Of a stretch of DNA of 64,000 bases, positions 30,854 through 39,344 are shown piece after piece. Numbering within the stretch: position 1 is the first letter of the stretch; each line of letters opens with the position of its first letter. The DNA comes from Streptomyces sp. SAI-127. Its GTDB lineage: Bacteria > Actinomycetota > Actinomycetes > Streptomycetales > Streptomycetaceae. The DNA is taken from the NCBI RefSeq assembly GCF_029894425.1, contig NZ_JARXYJ010000001.1, positions 4,154,001-4,218,000 on the forward strand, written 5' to 3'. Below the pieces are notes generated by a model. The model searched no databases and was not told the origin of the DNA. It saw only the letters and a program-made list of their open reading frames with translations. The translations under genes and the position numbers were made by a program.

Positions 30854-31496
30854 GCCCGTACTGCTTCTCGATTCCCGCCAGCACCAGGGCCAGCCCCTCC
30901 TCGTAATGCCGCTCGAAGTCCTGGAAGATCTCCGCGCCCGCCGCCGCCGACAACGGGAAGCCGTCCATCAGGCGGGCGCGTTCCGCCACGTCGAAGCCTT
31001 CGCGGCGCTCGCCGGGCAGTGGCTCCACGCCCTGCTCCTCGGTGACGAAGCCGAGCGTGTAGAGGTACGACGTCGACGTGGCCCGGACCGCCTGGGCGAG
31101 GGTGAAGCCGGCGGCCGTGAAGAGACGGAGGGTCTCCTCCATCTGCTCGACGTGGACCAGGCCCGTGAAGCGTGAGCCGCTGTAGACCTTGGCGCCGTCG
31201 CGGTAGCCGAGCAGGGCGGTGCGCAGGCCGCGGTTGGACTTGAGCAGGCGTTCGCGCCAGGTGTCGGACGGGTCGAGCTCGGTCCCGGCGACCATCCGCC
31301 GGAACATCTCCGTCGCCATCTCGTCGAGCAGCGCCTGCTTGTCCTTGAAGTGCCAGTACAGGGCGGGGGCCTTGACATCGAGTTCCCTGGCGATGGCCCG
31401 CAGGGTGAGGCCGTCGAGGCCCACTTCGTTCAGGAGCTTCAGGGCGGTGTCGGCGACCCGGGCGCGGTCCAGGGGCGGGCGTTTCTCCGTACTCAC
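30819..31496 (-). CDS. TetR-family repressor of the adjacent monooxygenase
   Basis: The 225-aa regulator has the TetR helix-turn-helix LTLRAIARELDVKAPALYWHF at about residues 28-48 and a C-terminal domain of the TetR_C type used by tetracycline-like drug sensors (RTALLGYRDGAKVYSG). It is divergent from a FAD monooxygenase. Two identical 15-bp palindromes lie between them, one over its own -10 box, so it should repress both genes until an aromatic ligand binds. GTG 31496 is supported by a minus-strand TAAGCT box 7 nt upstream, implying a leaderless mRNA. The ligand is unknown. Confidence 0.9.
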   Translation of the reverse strand: MSTEKRPPLDRARVADTALKLLNEVGLDGLTLRAIARELDVKAPALYWHFKDKQALLDEMATEMFRRMVAGTELDPSDTWRERLLKSNRGLRTALLGYRDGAKVYSGSRFTGLVHVEQMEETLRLFTAAGFTLAQAVRATSTSYLYTLGFVTEEQGVEPLPGERREGFDVAERARLMDGFPLSAAAGAEIFQDFERHYEEGLALVLAGIEKQYGPTGPAPSAPHA

Positions 31497-31505
31497 GCTT
31501 GACAG

Positions 31506-31520
31506 CTTAACAGCGTTAAG
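31506..31520. promoter_or_regulatory. TetR operator 1
   Basis: CTTAAC-AGC-GTTAAG is a 6-3-6 palindrome. It overlaps the minus-strand -10 box (TAAGCT, 31504-31509) of the TetR gene, which gives autorepression. Confidence 0.75.
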
Positions 31521-31542
31521 GGCACTCTCGAGGTTGACGGCA

Positions 31543-31557
31543 CTTAACAGCGTTAAG
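31543..31557. promoter_or_regulatory. TetR operator 2
   Basis: This is an identical copy, CTTAAC-AGC-GTTAAG, 37 bp from the first. Its right end runs into the AAGGAG ribosome-binding site of the monooxygenase, so bound repressor would block that transcript. Confidence 0.75.
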
Positions 31558-31566
31558 GAGATGGGT

Positions 31567-32964
31567 ATGAACACGGACGTACTGGTCGTCGGCGCCGGCC
31601 CCACCGGTCTCGCCCTCGGTATCGACCTCGCCCGGCGGGGCGTGGACGCGCTGGTCGTGGAGAAGGCGGACCGGCTGTTCCCGGGCTCACGCGGCAAGGG
31701 CCTCCAGCCACGCACGATGGAGGTCTTCGACGACCTCGGCGTGCTCGACGCGATCCTCGCGGTCGGCGGGACCTACCCGGTCGGCATGGTCTGGCAGGAC
31801 GGCGAGCGGGTCGGCGAGCACCGGATGTTCGACCCGGCCGAGGCGACGGAGGACTCGCCGTACAACGCGCCCTGGATGGTGCCGCAGTGGCGCACCCAGC
31901 AGGTGCTGTTCGAACGGCTGGAGGAGCTGGGCGGGCGGGTGTCCTTCGGCCGGGAGGTCGTGGGGTTCGAGCAGGACGCCGACGGGGTGACCGTGCGCTT
32001 CGCGGCGGGCGCCGACGTCCGCGCCCGGTACGTGGTCGCCGCCGACGGCGGACGCTCGGTCGTCCGCCGGACACTCGGCATCGCCATGACCGGCGAGACG
32101 GTCGACCCGAACCCCCTCCTCGTCGCGGACGTCCGCATCACCGGCCTCGACCGGGACAACTGGCACGTCTTCCCGCCGCGCGGCGAGAGCGGCTACCTCG
32201 CTGTCTGCCCGCTCGCCGGCACCGAGGACTTCCAGGTCGTGGCCCAGTTCCCGGAGGGCACGGTGGTGGACCTGTCCCCCGACGCCATCCGCGCGGTCGT
32301 CACGGCACGCTCCCACCTGGCCGCCGAGTCGGTGACCGAGGTGCGCTGGGCCTCCGACTTCCGGCCCCGCGCGGCCCTCGCGGACCGTTTCCGCTCCGGC
32401 CGGATCTTCCTCGCCGGTGACGCGGCCCACGTCCACTCCCCCGCGGGCGGGCAGGGCCTGAACACGAGCGTCCAGGACGCGTACAACCTGGGCTGGAAGC
32501 TGGGCGCGGTGCTGCGGGGCGATGCCCCGGCCGCCCTCCTGGACACCTACGAGGAGGAACGCCGGCCCATCGCCGCGCACATGCTGGGCATCTCGACGGG
32601 CGTGCACCGGGGCGAGGTCCGCCGCGGCGAGGCGACCCGCCAACTGGGCCTGGGGTACCGGGACTCGTCCCTCACGGAGGAGACGCGCACGGCACCGAGC
32701 GGGCTCCGCGCCGGCGACCGCGCCCCCGACGGCAAGCTGGACGGCGTCCGCCTCTTCGACGCGTTCCGGGGCCCGCACTGGACGCTGGTGGCGGTGGGCG
32801 TGGAGGCACCGGAGCTGCCGGAGTCCGTGCGTGTGGTCACCGGCGAGGACCAGCCGTCGTACGGGAAGGGGCTGTTCCTGGTGCGTCCGGACGGCTATGT
32901 GGGCTGGGCGGGTGAGGACGCCGCGACGCTGGTGAGTTATGCCGGCCGAACGGTCACGCGCTAG
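31567..32964 (+). CDS. FAD-dependent aromatic monooxygenase (PheA/TfdB type)
   Basis: The 465-aa flavoprotein has the FAD dinucleotide motif VLVVGAGPTGLALGIDLARR at its N-terminus, the DG motif VVAADGGRSVVRRTLGI near 160, and the second FAD motif FLAGDAAHVHSPAGGQGLN near 280. A short thioredoxin-like C-terminal part follows (GDRAPDGKLDGVRLFDAF). Enzymes of this class hydroxylate phenols and polyketide drugs using NADPH and O2; some inactivate rifamycins or tetracyclines. ATG 31567 is 6 nt after AAGGAG; ATG 31561 lies too close. The divergent drug-sensor-like TetR suggests induction by the substrate. The stop overlaps the convergent LysE gene by 11 bp. Confidence 0.9.
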   Translation: MNTDVLVVGAGPTGLALGIDLARRGVDALVVEKADRLFPGSRGKGLQPRTMEVFDDLGVLDAILAVGGTYPVGMVWQDGERVGEHRMFDPAEATEDSPYNAPWMVPQWRTQQVLFERLEELGGRVSFGREVVGFEQDADGVTVRFAAGADVRARYVVAADGGRSVVRRTLGIAMTGETVDPNPLLVADVRITGLDRDNWHVFPPRGESGYLAVCPLAGTEDFQVVAQFPEGTVVDLSPDAIRAVVTARSHLAAESVTEVRWASDFRPRAALADRFRSGRIFLAGDAAHVHSPAGGQGLNTSVQDAYNLGWKLGAVLRGDAPAALLDTYEEERRPIAAHMLGISTGVHRGEVRRGEATRQLGLGYRDSSLTEETRTAPSGLRAGDRAPDGKLDGVRLFDAFRGPHWTLVAVGVEAPELPESVRVVTGEDQPSYGKGLFLVRPDGYVGWAGEDAATLVSYAGRTVTR

Positions 32965-33604
32965 CGAACGACAACTTCACCGCGAACCCGAGGAACAGCG
33001 CCCCGGCCGCCGAGGTCGCCCCCGCCGACAACCTGCGCCGACGCCGGAAGGCATCCGCCAGCCTCGTCCCGCCGAATATCAGCGCGGTGAGGTACAGGAA
33101 GCTGGCCAGCTGGGCGAAGGCTCCCAGGACGACGAACGAGATCGCCGGATAGGCGTATCCCGGATCCACGAACTGCACGAAGAAGGCGACGAAGAACAGG
33201 ATCGCCTTGGGGTTGAACAGACTGATCACGAGGGCCCTGCGACACGGCCGCTCGTCACCGGCCCCGGCGACGGGAGCCTCCTCGGCGGTCTGCTCCCGCC
33301 GGGCCCGCCACATCCCCCACGCGGCCCGCAGCATCCCCACCGCGAGCCAGGTCAGATACCCGGCCCCCGCGTACTTCACGATCCCGAACAGCACGGCGTT
33401 GGCCTGGAGCAGCGAGGCGACCCCGGCCGCGGACAGGGTCATCAGCACGGCGTCCCCGCACCAGACGCCCGCCGCCGCCGTGTACCCGGCCCGTACTCCC
33501 CGCCGCGCGGCGACGGAGACGACGTACAGCGAGTTGGGGCCGGGCAGCAGGACTATCAGGACGAGGCCGGCCAGATAAGTGGGGAGGTCGATGACACCGA
33601 ACAT
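32954..33604 (-). CDS. LysE/RhtB family amino-acid exporter
   Basis: The 216-aa membrane protein has about six hydrophobic segments and the LysE start LPTYLAGLVLIVLLPGPNSL, then GVWCGDAVLMTLSAAGVASL and ALVISLFNPKAILFFVAFFV, all family signatures. It exports amino acids or related small molecules. It starts 17 bp after the acyl-CoA mutase stop on the same strand, so the two may be co-transcribed. A GACACT box lies 7 nt before the ATG and might give an additional leaderless start, although it is a poor -10 match. No metabolic link to the mutase is evident. Confidence 0.88.
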   Translation of the reverse strand: MFGVIDLPTYLAGLVLIVLLPGPNSLYVVSVAARRGVRAGYTAAAGVWCGDAVLMTLSAAGVASLLQANAVLFGIVKYAGAGYLTWLAVGMLRAAWGMWRARREQTAEEAPVAGAGDERPCRRALVISLFNPKAILFFVAFFVQFVDPGYAYPAISFVVLGAFAQLASFLYLTALIFGGTRLADAFRRRRRLSAGATSAAGALFLGFAVKLSFASA

Positions 33605-33621
33605 GGGAACGAGTGTCGCAC

Positions 33622-35202
33622 TCAGAACGCGTCCGACGGGACATAGGTGCCCCACACCTCGCGCAGCGCGTTGCACACCTCGCCCACCGTCGCGCGGGCC
33701 TTGAGCGCGTCCTTCATCGGGTGGAGGACGTTGTCCTCGCCCTCGGCGGCCTTCTTCAGGGCGGCGAGGGCCGAGTCCACCGCGGACCGGTCGCGCTCGG
33801 CACGGAGTCGGGCCAGCCGCTCCGCCTGCTGGGCCTCGATGGCGGGGTCGACGCGAAGGGGCTCGTAGGGCTCCTCCTCGTCAAGCTGGAAGCGGTTGAC
33901 ACCCACGACCACCCGCTCGCCCGAGTCGGTTTCCTGGGCGATGCGGTAGGCGTTGTGCTCGATCTCGTTCTTCTGGAAGCCGTGCTCGATGGCGGCGACC
34001 GCACCGCCGAGGTCCTCGACCTTCCGCATCAGATCGAGTGCCGCGGCCTCGACGTCGTCCGTCATCTTCTCGATGACGTACGAGCCCGCGAACGGGTCGA
34101 CCGTCGCCGTCACGTCGGTCTCGTAGGCCAGCACCTGCTGGGTGCGCAGGGCCAGGCGGGCGGACTTGTCGGTCGGCAGGGCGATGGCCTCGTCGTAGGA
34201 GTTGGTGTGCAGTGACTGGGTGCCGCCGAGGACGGCTGCGAGGCCCTGGACGGCGACCCTGACCAGGTTGACCTCCGGCTGCTGGGCCGTCAGCTGGACC
34301 CCGGCCGTCTGGGTGTGGAAGCGGAGCATCAGGGACTTCGGGTTCCGCGCGCCGAACTCGTCCCGCATCACCCTCGCCCAAATCCGGCGGGCCGCACGGA
34401 ACTTGGCGACCTCCTCCAGGATCGTCGTACGCGCCACGAAGAAGAAGGACAGGCGCGGAGCGAAGTCGTCGACGTCCATGCCGGCCGCGACCGCCGTGCG
34501 CACGTACTCAATGCCGTCCGCCAGCGTGAACGCGATCTCCTGCGCGGGCGAGGCACCGGCCTCCGCCATGTGGTAACCGGAGATCGAGATCGTGTTCCAC
34601 CGGGGGATCTCGGCCTGGCAGTACTTGAAGATGTCGGCGATCAGGCGCAGCGACGGCTTCGGCGGGAAGATGTACGTGCCGCGCGCGATGTACTCCTTCA
34701 GCACGTCGTTCTGGATCGTGCCGGTGAGCCGGTCGGCGCCGACGCCCTGCTCCTCGGCGACCAGTTGGTACAGGAGCAGCAGAAGGGCCGCGGGGGCGTT
34801 GATCGTCATCGACGTCGACACCTGGTCCAGCGGGATCCCGCCGAACAGCACCCGCATGTCGTCGATCGAGTCGATCGCGACACCGACCTTGCCGACCTCG
34901 CCGTGCGCGATCGGGGCGTCGGAGTCGTGGCCCATCTGGGTGGGCAGGTCGAAGGCGACCGACAGGCCCGTCGTGCCGTGGGCGATCAACTGCCGGTAGC
35001 GGGCGTTGGACTCCACGGCCGTGCCGAAACCGGCGTACTGGCGCATCGTCCAGGGGCGGCCCGTGTACATCGACGGATACACGCCCCGCGTGAAGGGGTA
35101 CCCGCCCGGCTCACCGAGCTTCTCCTCGGGGCTCCAGCCCTGAAGGGTCTCGGGACCGTAGACGGGTTCGATGGGCAGTCCGGACTCCGACTCACGCGTC
35201 AT
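33622..35202 (-). CDS. Acyl-CoA mutase large (catalytic) subunit, methylmalonyl-CoA mutase family
   Basis: The 526-aa protein contains the TIM-barrel substrate domain of adenosylcobalamin mutases: [52 protein letters not shown] and [19 protein letters not shown]. It stops without the C-terminal B12-binding domain (DxHxxG), so it needs a separate small subunit, as in isobutyryl-CoA and 2-hydroxyisobutyryl-CoA mutases. No small-subunit gene lies in this window. It resembles the S. coelicolor mutase I know as SCO4869. ATG 35202 is supported by a minus-strand TACGGT box 7 nt upstream. The exact acyl-CoA cannot be read from sequence; the role is carbon-skeleton rearrangement in acyl-CoA metabolism. 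Confidence 0.92.
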   Translation of the reverse strand: MTRESESGLPIEPVYGPETLQGWSPEEKLGEPGGYPFTRGVYPSMYTGRPWTMRQYAGFGTAVESNARYRQLIAHGTTGLSVAFDLPTQMGHDSDAPIAHGEVGKVGVAIDSIDDMRVLFGGIPLDQVSTSMTINAPAALLLLLYQLVAEEQGVGADRLTGTIQNDVLKEYIARGTYIFPPKPSLRLIADIFKYCQAEIPRWNTISISGYHMAEAGASPAQEIAFTLADGIEYVRTAVAAGMDVDDFAPRLSFFFVARTTILEEVAKFRAARRIWARVMRDEFGARNPKSLMLRFHTQTAGVQLTAQQPEVNLVRVAVQGLAAVLGGTQSLHTNSYDEAIALPTDKSARLALRTQQVLAYETDVTATVDPFAGSYVIEKMTDDVEAAALDLMRKVEDLGGAVAAIEHGFQKNEIEHNAYRIAQETDSGERVVVGVNRFQLDEEEPYEPLRVDPAIEAQQAERLARLRAERDRSAVDSALAALKKAAEGEDNVLHPMKDALKARATVGEVCNALREVWGTYVPSDAF

Positions 35203-35209
35203 GCCCACC

Positions 35210-35215
35210 ACCGTA
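35210..35215 (-). promoter_or_regulatory. -10-like box TACGGT, leaderless start of the mutase gene
   Basis: On the minus strand TACGGT is followed by 7 nt and ATG 35202, without a Shine-Dalgarno sequence. The pattern matches the other leaderless-looking genes in the window. Confidence 0.5.
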
Positions 35216-35310
35216 TTGCGGTCTCGGGCGAAGCGCCGCCGGGTCGTTCGCAACCGGCCGTCCGGGGGGAGACATCTCAGGGGATGCCGGTGAGACGACA
35301 GGGGGTCCGG

Positions 35311-36147
35311 ATGCGTACTACGGGCATGGGGAGATCGTTCGCCGCACTGCTGGTCCTGGCGTTGGCCTCCGGCTGTACGGTGCAGACCGCCGACGGGGAC
35401 GGCGACGGCAAGCGGCGTCTACCGGTACGGATCGAGGTCCCGAAGCGCAGTACGCCACCGGCGGACGACGACCCGAAGCCGAGTGCGACACCGTCCGCTC
35501 CGGCCGCCGCGCCCGCCGCCGTGCTGTGGTCGCGCGGCGACTCCGGGCGGGATGTGCGGGAGTTGCAGGCCCGGCTACGGCAGGTCGCGTGGCTCTACGA
35601 CGGGCCGACGGGGTCGTACGACGACCTCACCGAGCGCGCGGTCGAGGGGTTCCAGGGCAAGCGCGGGCTGCCGAGGACCGGGAAGACCGACACGGTCACC
35701 TGGAAGCGGCTGGTGAACATGACGCACGAGCCGGGCAAGTGGGAGCTGTATCTGATGGGCGGGCAGCCGGCCGACGCGCCGGACGCACGCTGTCTGACCG
35801 GGCGGGTGCTGTGCATCAGCAAGACGAGCCGGACACTGCGCTGGATGATCGACGGCCGGACGGTGAGGACCGTGCCGGTCCGCTTCGGCTCGGTGGGGAC
35901 GCCGACCCGTGAGGGCGTGTTCAGCGTCTACTGGAAGTCCCGGCACCATGTGTCGACGCTCTACGACTCGCCGATGCCGTACGCCATGTTCTTCAGCGGC
36001 GGCCAGGCGGTGCACTACTCGGCCGACTTCGCGGCCCACGGATACGCGGGTGCCTCGCACGGCTGCGTCAATGTGCGGGACGAGGCGGCGATCGCCGGCC
36101 TGTTCGCCCAGGTACGGAACGGCGACAAGGTCGTCGTCCACTGGTGA
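35311..36147 (+). CDS. L,D-transpeptidase lipoprotein with peptidoglycan-binding domain
   Basis: The 278-aa protein has a lipoprotein signal with lipobox LALASGCTV, so it is anchored to the outer face of the membrane. A Pro/Ala linker follows, then a PG_binding_1 domain ([20 protein letters not shown], then [20 protein letters not shown]) and a C-terminal YkuD domain with the active site [15 protein letters not shown], which supplies the catalytic His and Cys. It would make 3-3 cross-links in peptidoglycan. ATG 35311 has AGGGGG 6 nt upstream. It is divergent from the acyl-CoA mutase gene and ends before a bidirectional terminator. L,D-transpeptidases are abundant in Streptomyces because of apical growth. 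Confidence 0.92.
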   Translation: MRTTGMGRSFAALLVLALASGCTVQTADGDGDGKRRLPVRIEVPKRSTPPADDDPKPSATPSAPAAAPAAVLWSRGDSGRDVRELQARLRQVAWLYDGPTGSYDDLTERAVEGFQGKRGLPRTGKTDTVTWKRLVNMTHEPGKWELYLMGGQPADAPDARCLTGRVLCISKTSRTLRWMIDGRTVRTVPVRFGSVGTPTREGVFSVYWKSRHHVSTLYDSPMPYAMFFSGGQAVHYSADFAAHGYAGASHGCVNVRDEAAIAGLFAQVRNGDKVVVHW

Positions 36148-36307
36148 GTTCCGCGAGGAGGAGTTAGGGGCGCGGACGGGACCGGGGGAACGTGTCCCGC
36201 CCGCGCCAGGTGCACGAGCCGTAGGTACGGGGGGAACCCCGGCTCTGTGCGACGGCCGATGACCAGTCGGCTCACTCAGTACTGCGCTACAGCGGCCGAA
36301 AACGTCA

Positions 36308-36337
36308 CACCCACCGCGACCGAAACCGCGGTGGGTG
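36308..36337. terminator. Bidirectional terminator, 11-bp stem
   Basis: CACCCACCGCG and CGCGGTGGGTG flank the loop ACCGAAAC. The hairpin lies 160 bp after the L,D-transpeptidase stop and 33 bp past the stop of the convergent anti-sigma-like gene, with T-rich flanks on the minus-strand side. The rest of 36148-36369 shows no gene. Confidence 0.8.
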
Positions 36338-36369
36338 AGAAAAGTGCAGGTCAGCTATGGGGCGAGCGG

Positions 36370-37413
36370 TCAGATCGCGCTGTACGACGGGCTCGGCCCC
36401 GGGTTCGGTGACATCGTTGCCCGGGGCGAGGCGAGCGGGGCGTCGGAGGTGCCGCCGTCGGGGGCGTGGTGGTTCTTGCGAGGGGACGTGAACCGGCTGT
36501 CGTTGTGGCCGTGGCCGTTCCGGTCGCCGTGGCCGCTCTTGTCGTTGTCCTCGCTGCTGCCGGTGTCCTCGCCCTTGCCGTCGCCCTTGCCGTCGCCCGT
36601 GCGGTCGCCGGGGGCGGACTGGGCCTCGCCCCGGGTGTCGGCGCCGGACAGGACACCCCGGCAGTACTTCCACACCCGCGAGGTGCCGCCCGCCGCGTCC
36701 TCCAGGGCACGCTTGCGGGTGGGGTCGAGGTTCTTGCCGTCGCGCATGTCCCGGCAGGCCGAGGCGGATCCGTTCCAGTCCCTGCGGGGTCGTACGCCCG
36801 GGCCTTCGGAGCCCGTGTCGGGGGCCGCGCCGGTGTCGCCGCGTGCCGTGTCCCGGGAGCCGGCCCCGCCGGAGGGGGAGTTCTCGGGCGAGGGCGCGAC
36901 CTGAGGGGCCGAGGGCGAGACGAGCGGGGTGTCCGGGGTGGCGGCGGCCGACACCGACGCGGCGGGTTCCGGTTCGCCGTCCCCGAGGTGCGGCAGGACT
37001 CCGATTCCGGCCGCGACGGCCACTCCGCCGACCATGCTCGCGGCCAGTACGGCGGCCAGTCCGAGGTGCGTGGGGCGCCGCCGGCGGGGACGGCCGGCCC
37101 CCGCGTCCGGTGCGCCGATCCGCACGACACCGGCATCGGTGCGGCCTGCTCCGGACCGGTGCCGGCCCCGGGCGACCGGGCTCACCCAGTCGTCCGCACG
37201 ATCCGAGCGCACCTTGCGGAACGCGGCCAGCGCGGCCTCCTCGCCGGGAAGTCCGCCGCTGGTCGGCGCGGGTTCCGCGGTCAGCGCCTCCAGCGTTTTC
37301 GCGAGGCGTTCGGCGTGGTCGCGGTCGGCCGCGTCGACAGCTTCCAGTGACTCGCCGCGCAGCAACCGCTCCGCTGTCTCGAGGTCCAGCCACCCGTAGC
37401 TCTCGTCGGCCAT
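36370..37413 (-). CDS. Single-pass membrane partner of ECF sigma factor, copy A (anti-sigma-like)
   Basis: This 347-aa protein begins MADESYGWLDLETAERLLRG, a cytoplasmic helical region of about 130 aa, then one transmembrane segment (LAAVLAASMVGGVAVAAGIGV). A Pro/Ser/Thr-rich exterior holds a conserved pair of Cys about 30 residues apart (SACRDMRDGK and WKYCRGVL), and the tail is Asp/Lys/His-rich. It lacks the HxxxCxxC zinc motif of ZAS anti-sigmas. Its ATG shares a base with the sigma stop (TGATG), so the pair is co-translated. The copy-B protein near 39 kb has the same layout and Cys spacing. A role as sensor or anti-sigma factor is inferred from coupling and topology. Confidence 0.75.
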   Translation of the reverse strand: MADESYGWLDLETAERLLRGESLEAVDAADRDHAERLAKTLEALTAEPAPTSGGLPGEEAALAAFRKVRSDRADDWVSPVARGRHRSGAGRTDAGVVRIGAPDAGAGRPRRRRPTHLGLAAVLAASMVGGVAVAAGIGVLPHLGDGEPEPAASVSAAATPDTPLVSPSAPQVAPSPENSPSGGAGSRDTARGDTGAAPDTGSEGPGVRPRRDWNGSASACRDMRDGKNLDPTRKRALEDAAGGTSRVWKYCRGVLSGADTRGEAQSAPGDRTGDGKGDGKGEDTGSSEDNDKSGHGDRNGHGHNDSRFTSPRKNHHAPDGGTSDAPLASPRATMSPNPGPSPSYSAI

Positions 37414-38075
37414 CACATGTCCTTCTGCGTCCGCGGACGCATATGCGTCACACTCGCGGACGTCACCGCACTGTCCTGCGGTTCTCGCTGGGGCGGCAGG
37501 GCATCGAGCGCACCGGCCGATTCCGGATCCTCGCCGAGGAGCTCGGCGAGCCGTTTCAGACCTCGGTGCGCGGCCGTGCGTACCGCGCCGGGACGCTTGC
37601 CGAGGGTCTCGGCGGCGGTCTTGGCATCCAGGCCGACCACCACGCGCAGCACGACCGCCTCGGCCTGGTCCTGGGGCAGCCGGGCGATGAGCGAGAGGGT
37701 GCTGCCGGTGGCCAGCGCCTCGATGGCCTCGCCCGCGGTGTCCGACTCGGCGGGCTTTCCGGTCAGCTCGGTCTCGTCGCCGCCGATGGCGGGCCGGCGG
37801 CCGCGCATCCGGATGTGGTCGAGGGCGCGGTTGCGGGCTATCCGTGCGGCCCAGCCGCGGAAGCGGTCCGCGTCCCCGTCGAACCGGTCCAGGTCACGGG
37901 CTATCTGGAGCCAGGCCTCGGAGGCCACGTCCTCGGCGTCCGGGTCACCGACCAGCGTCCGGACGTATCCGAGCAGCCGCGGGTGCACCGCGCGGTACAC
38001 AGTCCGGAACGCGGTCTCGTTCCCGTCCTGTGCCGCAAGCACCGCGGCAGTCAACTCCGCGTCGTCCCCCAGCAC
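37413..38075 (-). CDS. ECF RNA polymerase sigma factor, copy A
   Basis: The 220-aa sigma-70 family protein has region 2 (DPDAEDVASEAWLQIARDL and RFRGWAARIARNRALDHIR, which contact core enzyme and the -10 element) and region 4 (LPQDQAEAVVLRVVVGLDAK and TLGKRPGAVRTAAHRGLKRL, the -35-binding helix-turn-helix). GTG 38075 is preceded by GAGG at suitable spacing. It is paired with the overlapping membrane-partner gene and is clearly paralogous to the sigma factor 2 kb downstream: DLDRFDGDADRFRGW against DLGRFRGDGAGFRGW. It should transcribe a small regulon that responds to an envelope signal; the signal is unknown. Confidence 0.92.
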   Translation of the reverse strand: MLGDDAELTAAVLAAQDGNETAFRTVYRAVHPRLLGYVRTLVGDPDAEDVASEAWLQIARDLDRFDGDADRFRGWAARIARNRALDHIRMRGRRPAIGGDETELTGKPAESDTAGEAIEALATGSTLSLIARLPQDQAEAVVLRVVVGLDAKTAAETLGKRPGAVRTAAHRGLKRLAELLGEDPESAGALDALPPQREPQDSAVTSASVTHMRPRTQKDM

Positions 38076-38309
38076 CCGTGAATCCTCAATACATGGTCGC
38101 GATCGATGGTCGCCACTTCGAGCCGTCGAGGGGTTGTGGTGATCGCTCGAGAGTCGCGCTGATCATTCAACTTCCGCGCCCGGCGCGAAAGGCACGTTAC
38201 GACCTGAAACCGCTGCTCGTCCATGTCCGTACAAAATGCAACTACCTCGTGATCCGTGGCGGGCTCTGCAGGGTGTGACAGAAACCGCACTCTTGGCGCT
38301 GAAGGAAGT

Positions 38310-38381
38310 ACGGGCCGCCGCGCGGCCCGTACCGCGCGACGGCCGGGGCCTCTCCTGTGGGGGGTGGCGGCCCCGGCCGTC
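38310..38381 (-). terminator. Two tandem GC hairpins in the gap between the sigma modules
   Basis: ACGGGCCG-N5-CGGCCCGT (38310-38330) is followed by GACGGCCGGGGCC and GGCCCCGGCCGTC (38338-38381), 13-bp perfect arms around an 18-nt loop. They lie 120-190 bp past the stop of the copy-B membrane partner and probably end that transcript before the copy-A promoter. The rest of 38076-38504 contains no convincing gene; GATCGATGGTCGCC-type repeats near 38100 may be part of the copy-A promoter region. Confidence 0.6.
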
Positions 38382-38504
38382 TCCGCGGCGTCTACGGCTC
38401 CGCCGGTCGGCTCTGGCGCGGTCCAACCGGAGATCCTGATCCAGGCTGTCATCGCCGCAGGCTGAGCGGGCTGAACGCGGTCAGCGGGACTCGGCCGCGA
38501 CGGG

Positions 38505-39344
38505 TCACTGCTTCCCGGACTTGTTCTTGTCCGCGTTCTGGGGGTCGCTCGCCCCGGCCGTCTGCTTCCCCGGTTTCGCGCCACCCGCGTCACCCGCGGC
38601 CCCCGCGTCACCTGCGGCCCCCGCACCGCCCGCGTCATTCGCGCCGGCCGTCCCCGCGTCCGTGCCCGTCAGTTTGGCGCAGTAAGCGCGCACGTTCCCC
38701 TCGCCGCCGGCCGCCGTCACGAGCCGCTGGTACGCCGTGGAGTCCAGTGCCTTGCCCCGGCCCCGGAGGTTTTCGTAGGCGCGGCAGCGGGCCAGGGTGT
38801 CCTTCGCGGTGGGCGGGCGCTCGGCCGGGGCGGACGGGGTCGGCCTCGCGCTGCTGTGCGAATCGGCCGGGGTGCTCGCCGAGACGCTCGGGCGTACGTC
38901 CTTCCCGCCCGTCGCGCCCTTGGCCCCACCACTGCCCGCCGAGTCGATCGCCGCGTAGGCGACACCGCCGAGGGTGAGACTCGCGAGGAGCACCGAGAGC
39001 GTCGCCTTCAGCGAACGTGCCCGGCGCCGCTGCGAGCGGGGCCGCCAGTCGTCCCGCCGCCGGGTCCGCGCCCGGTGCGCCCCGGCGTCCCGCTCCGCCC
39101 GGAAGGCGGCCACGGCCCGCAACTCCCCCTCGCCGTCGGACTCCCCACGGAGGGCCGCGACGAGCAGGGCCTTGAGGGGACCGTCATCGTGGGCAGCCTC
39201 GTCGTACGGCGGCCGCCCATCCCGTGCCGGCCGGCCCCGCAGGGTCTCCTCCCGGCGCGCATGCCGACGGCCGGAGGCATCGCCGCTCCGTTCGTCACCC
39301 ATGCCGTGTCCATCCCTGTCCGACGTGGCGTCCTCGCCTGTCAT
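38505..39344 (-). CDS. Single-pass membrane partner of ECF sigma factor, copy B (anti-sigma-like)
   Basis: The 279-aa protein has a very basic and acidic cytoplasmic N-terminus of about 105 aa, one transmembrane segment (LKATLSVLLASLTLGGVAYA), a Ser/Pro linker, and an exterior module with two Cys (LARCRAYENLRGRGKALD and VRAYCAKLTG). A low-complexity Ala/Gly/Asp tail follows. The Cys-to-Cys module aligns with copy A around AAGG, then V, YC and L. No zinc-binding anti-sigma motif is present. The ATG overlaps the sigma stop by 4 nt. It probably senses the envelope and restrains its sigma factor. Confidence 0.73.
   Translation of the reverse strand: MTGEDATSDRDGHGMGDERSGDASGRRHARREETLRGRPARDGRPPYDEAAHDDGPLKALLVAALRGESDGEGELRAVAAFRAERDAGAHRARTRRRDDWRPRSQRRRARSLKATLSVLLASLTLGGVAYAAIDSAGSGGAKGATGGKDVRPSVSASTPADSHSSARPTPSAPAERPPTAKDTLARCRAYENLRGRGKALDSTAYQRLVTAAGGEGNVRAYCAKLTGTDAGTAGANDAGGAGAAGDAGAAGDAGGAKPGKQTAGASDPQNADKNKSGKQ

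Noticed and set aside
38051..38638. Minus-strand ORF in the gap between the sigma modules
   Set aside because: It is Arg/Pro/Ala-rich and overlaps the copy-B membrane partner and both hairpins. There is no ribosome-binding site.
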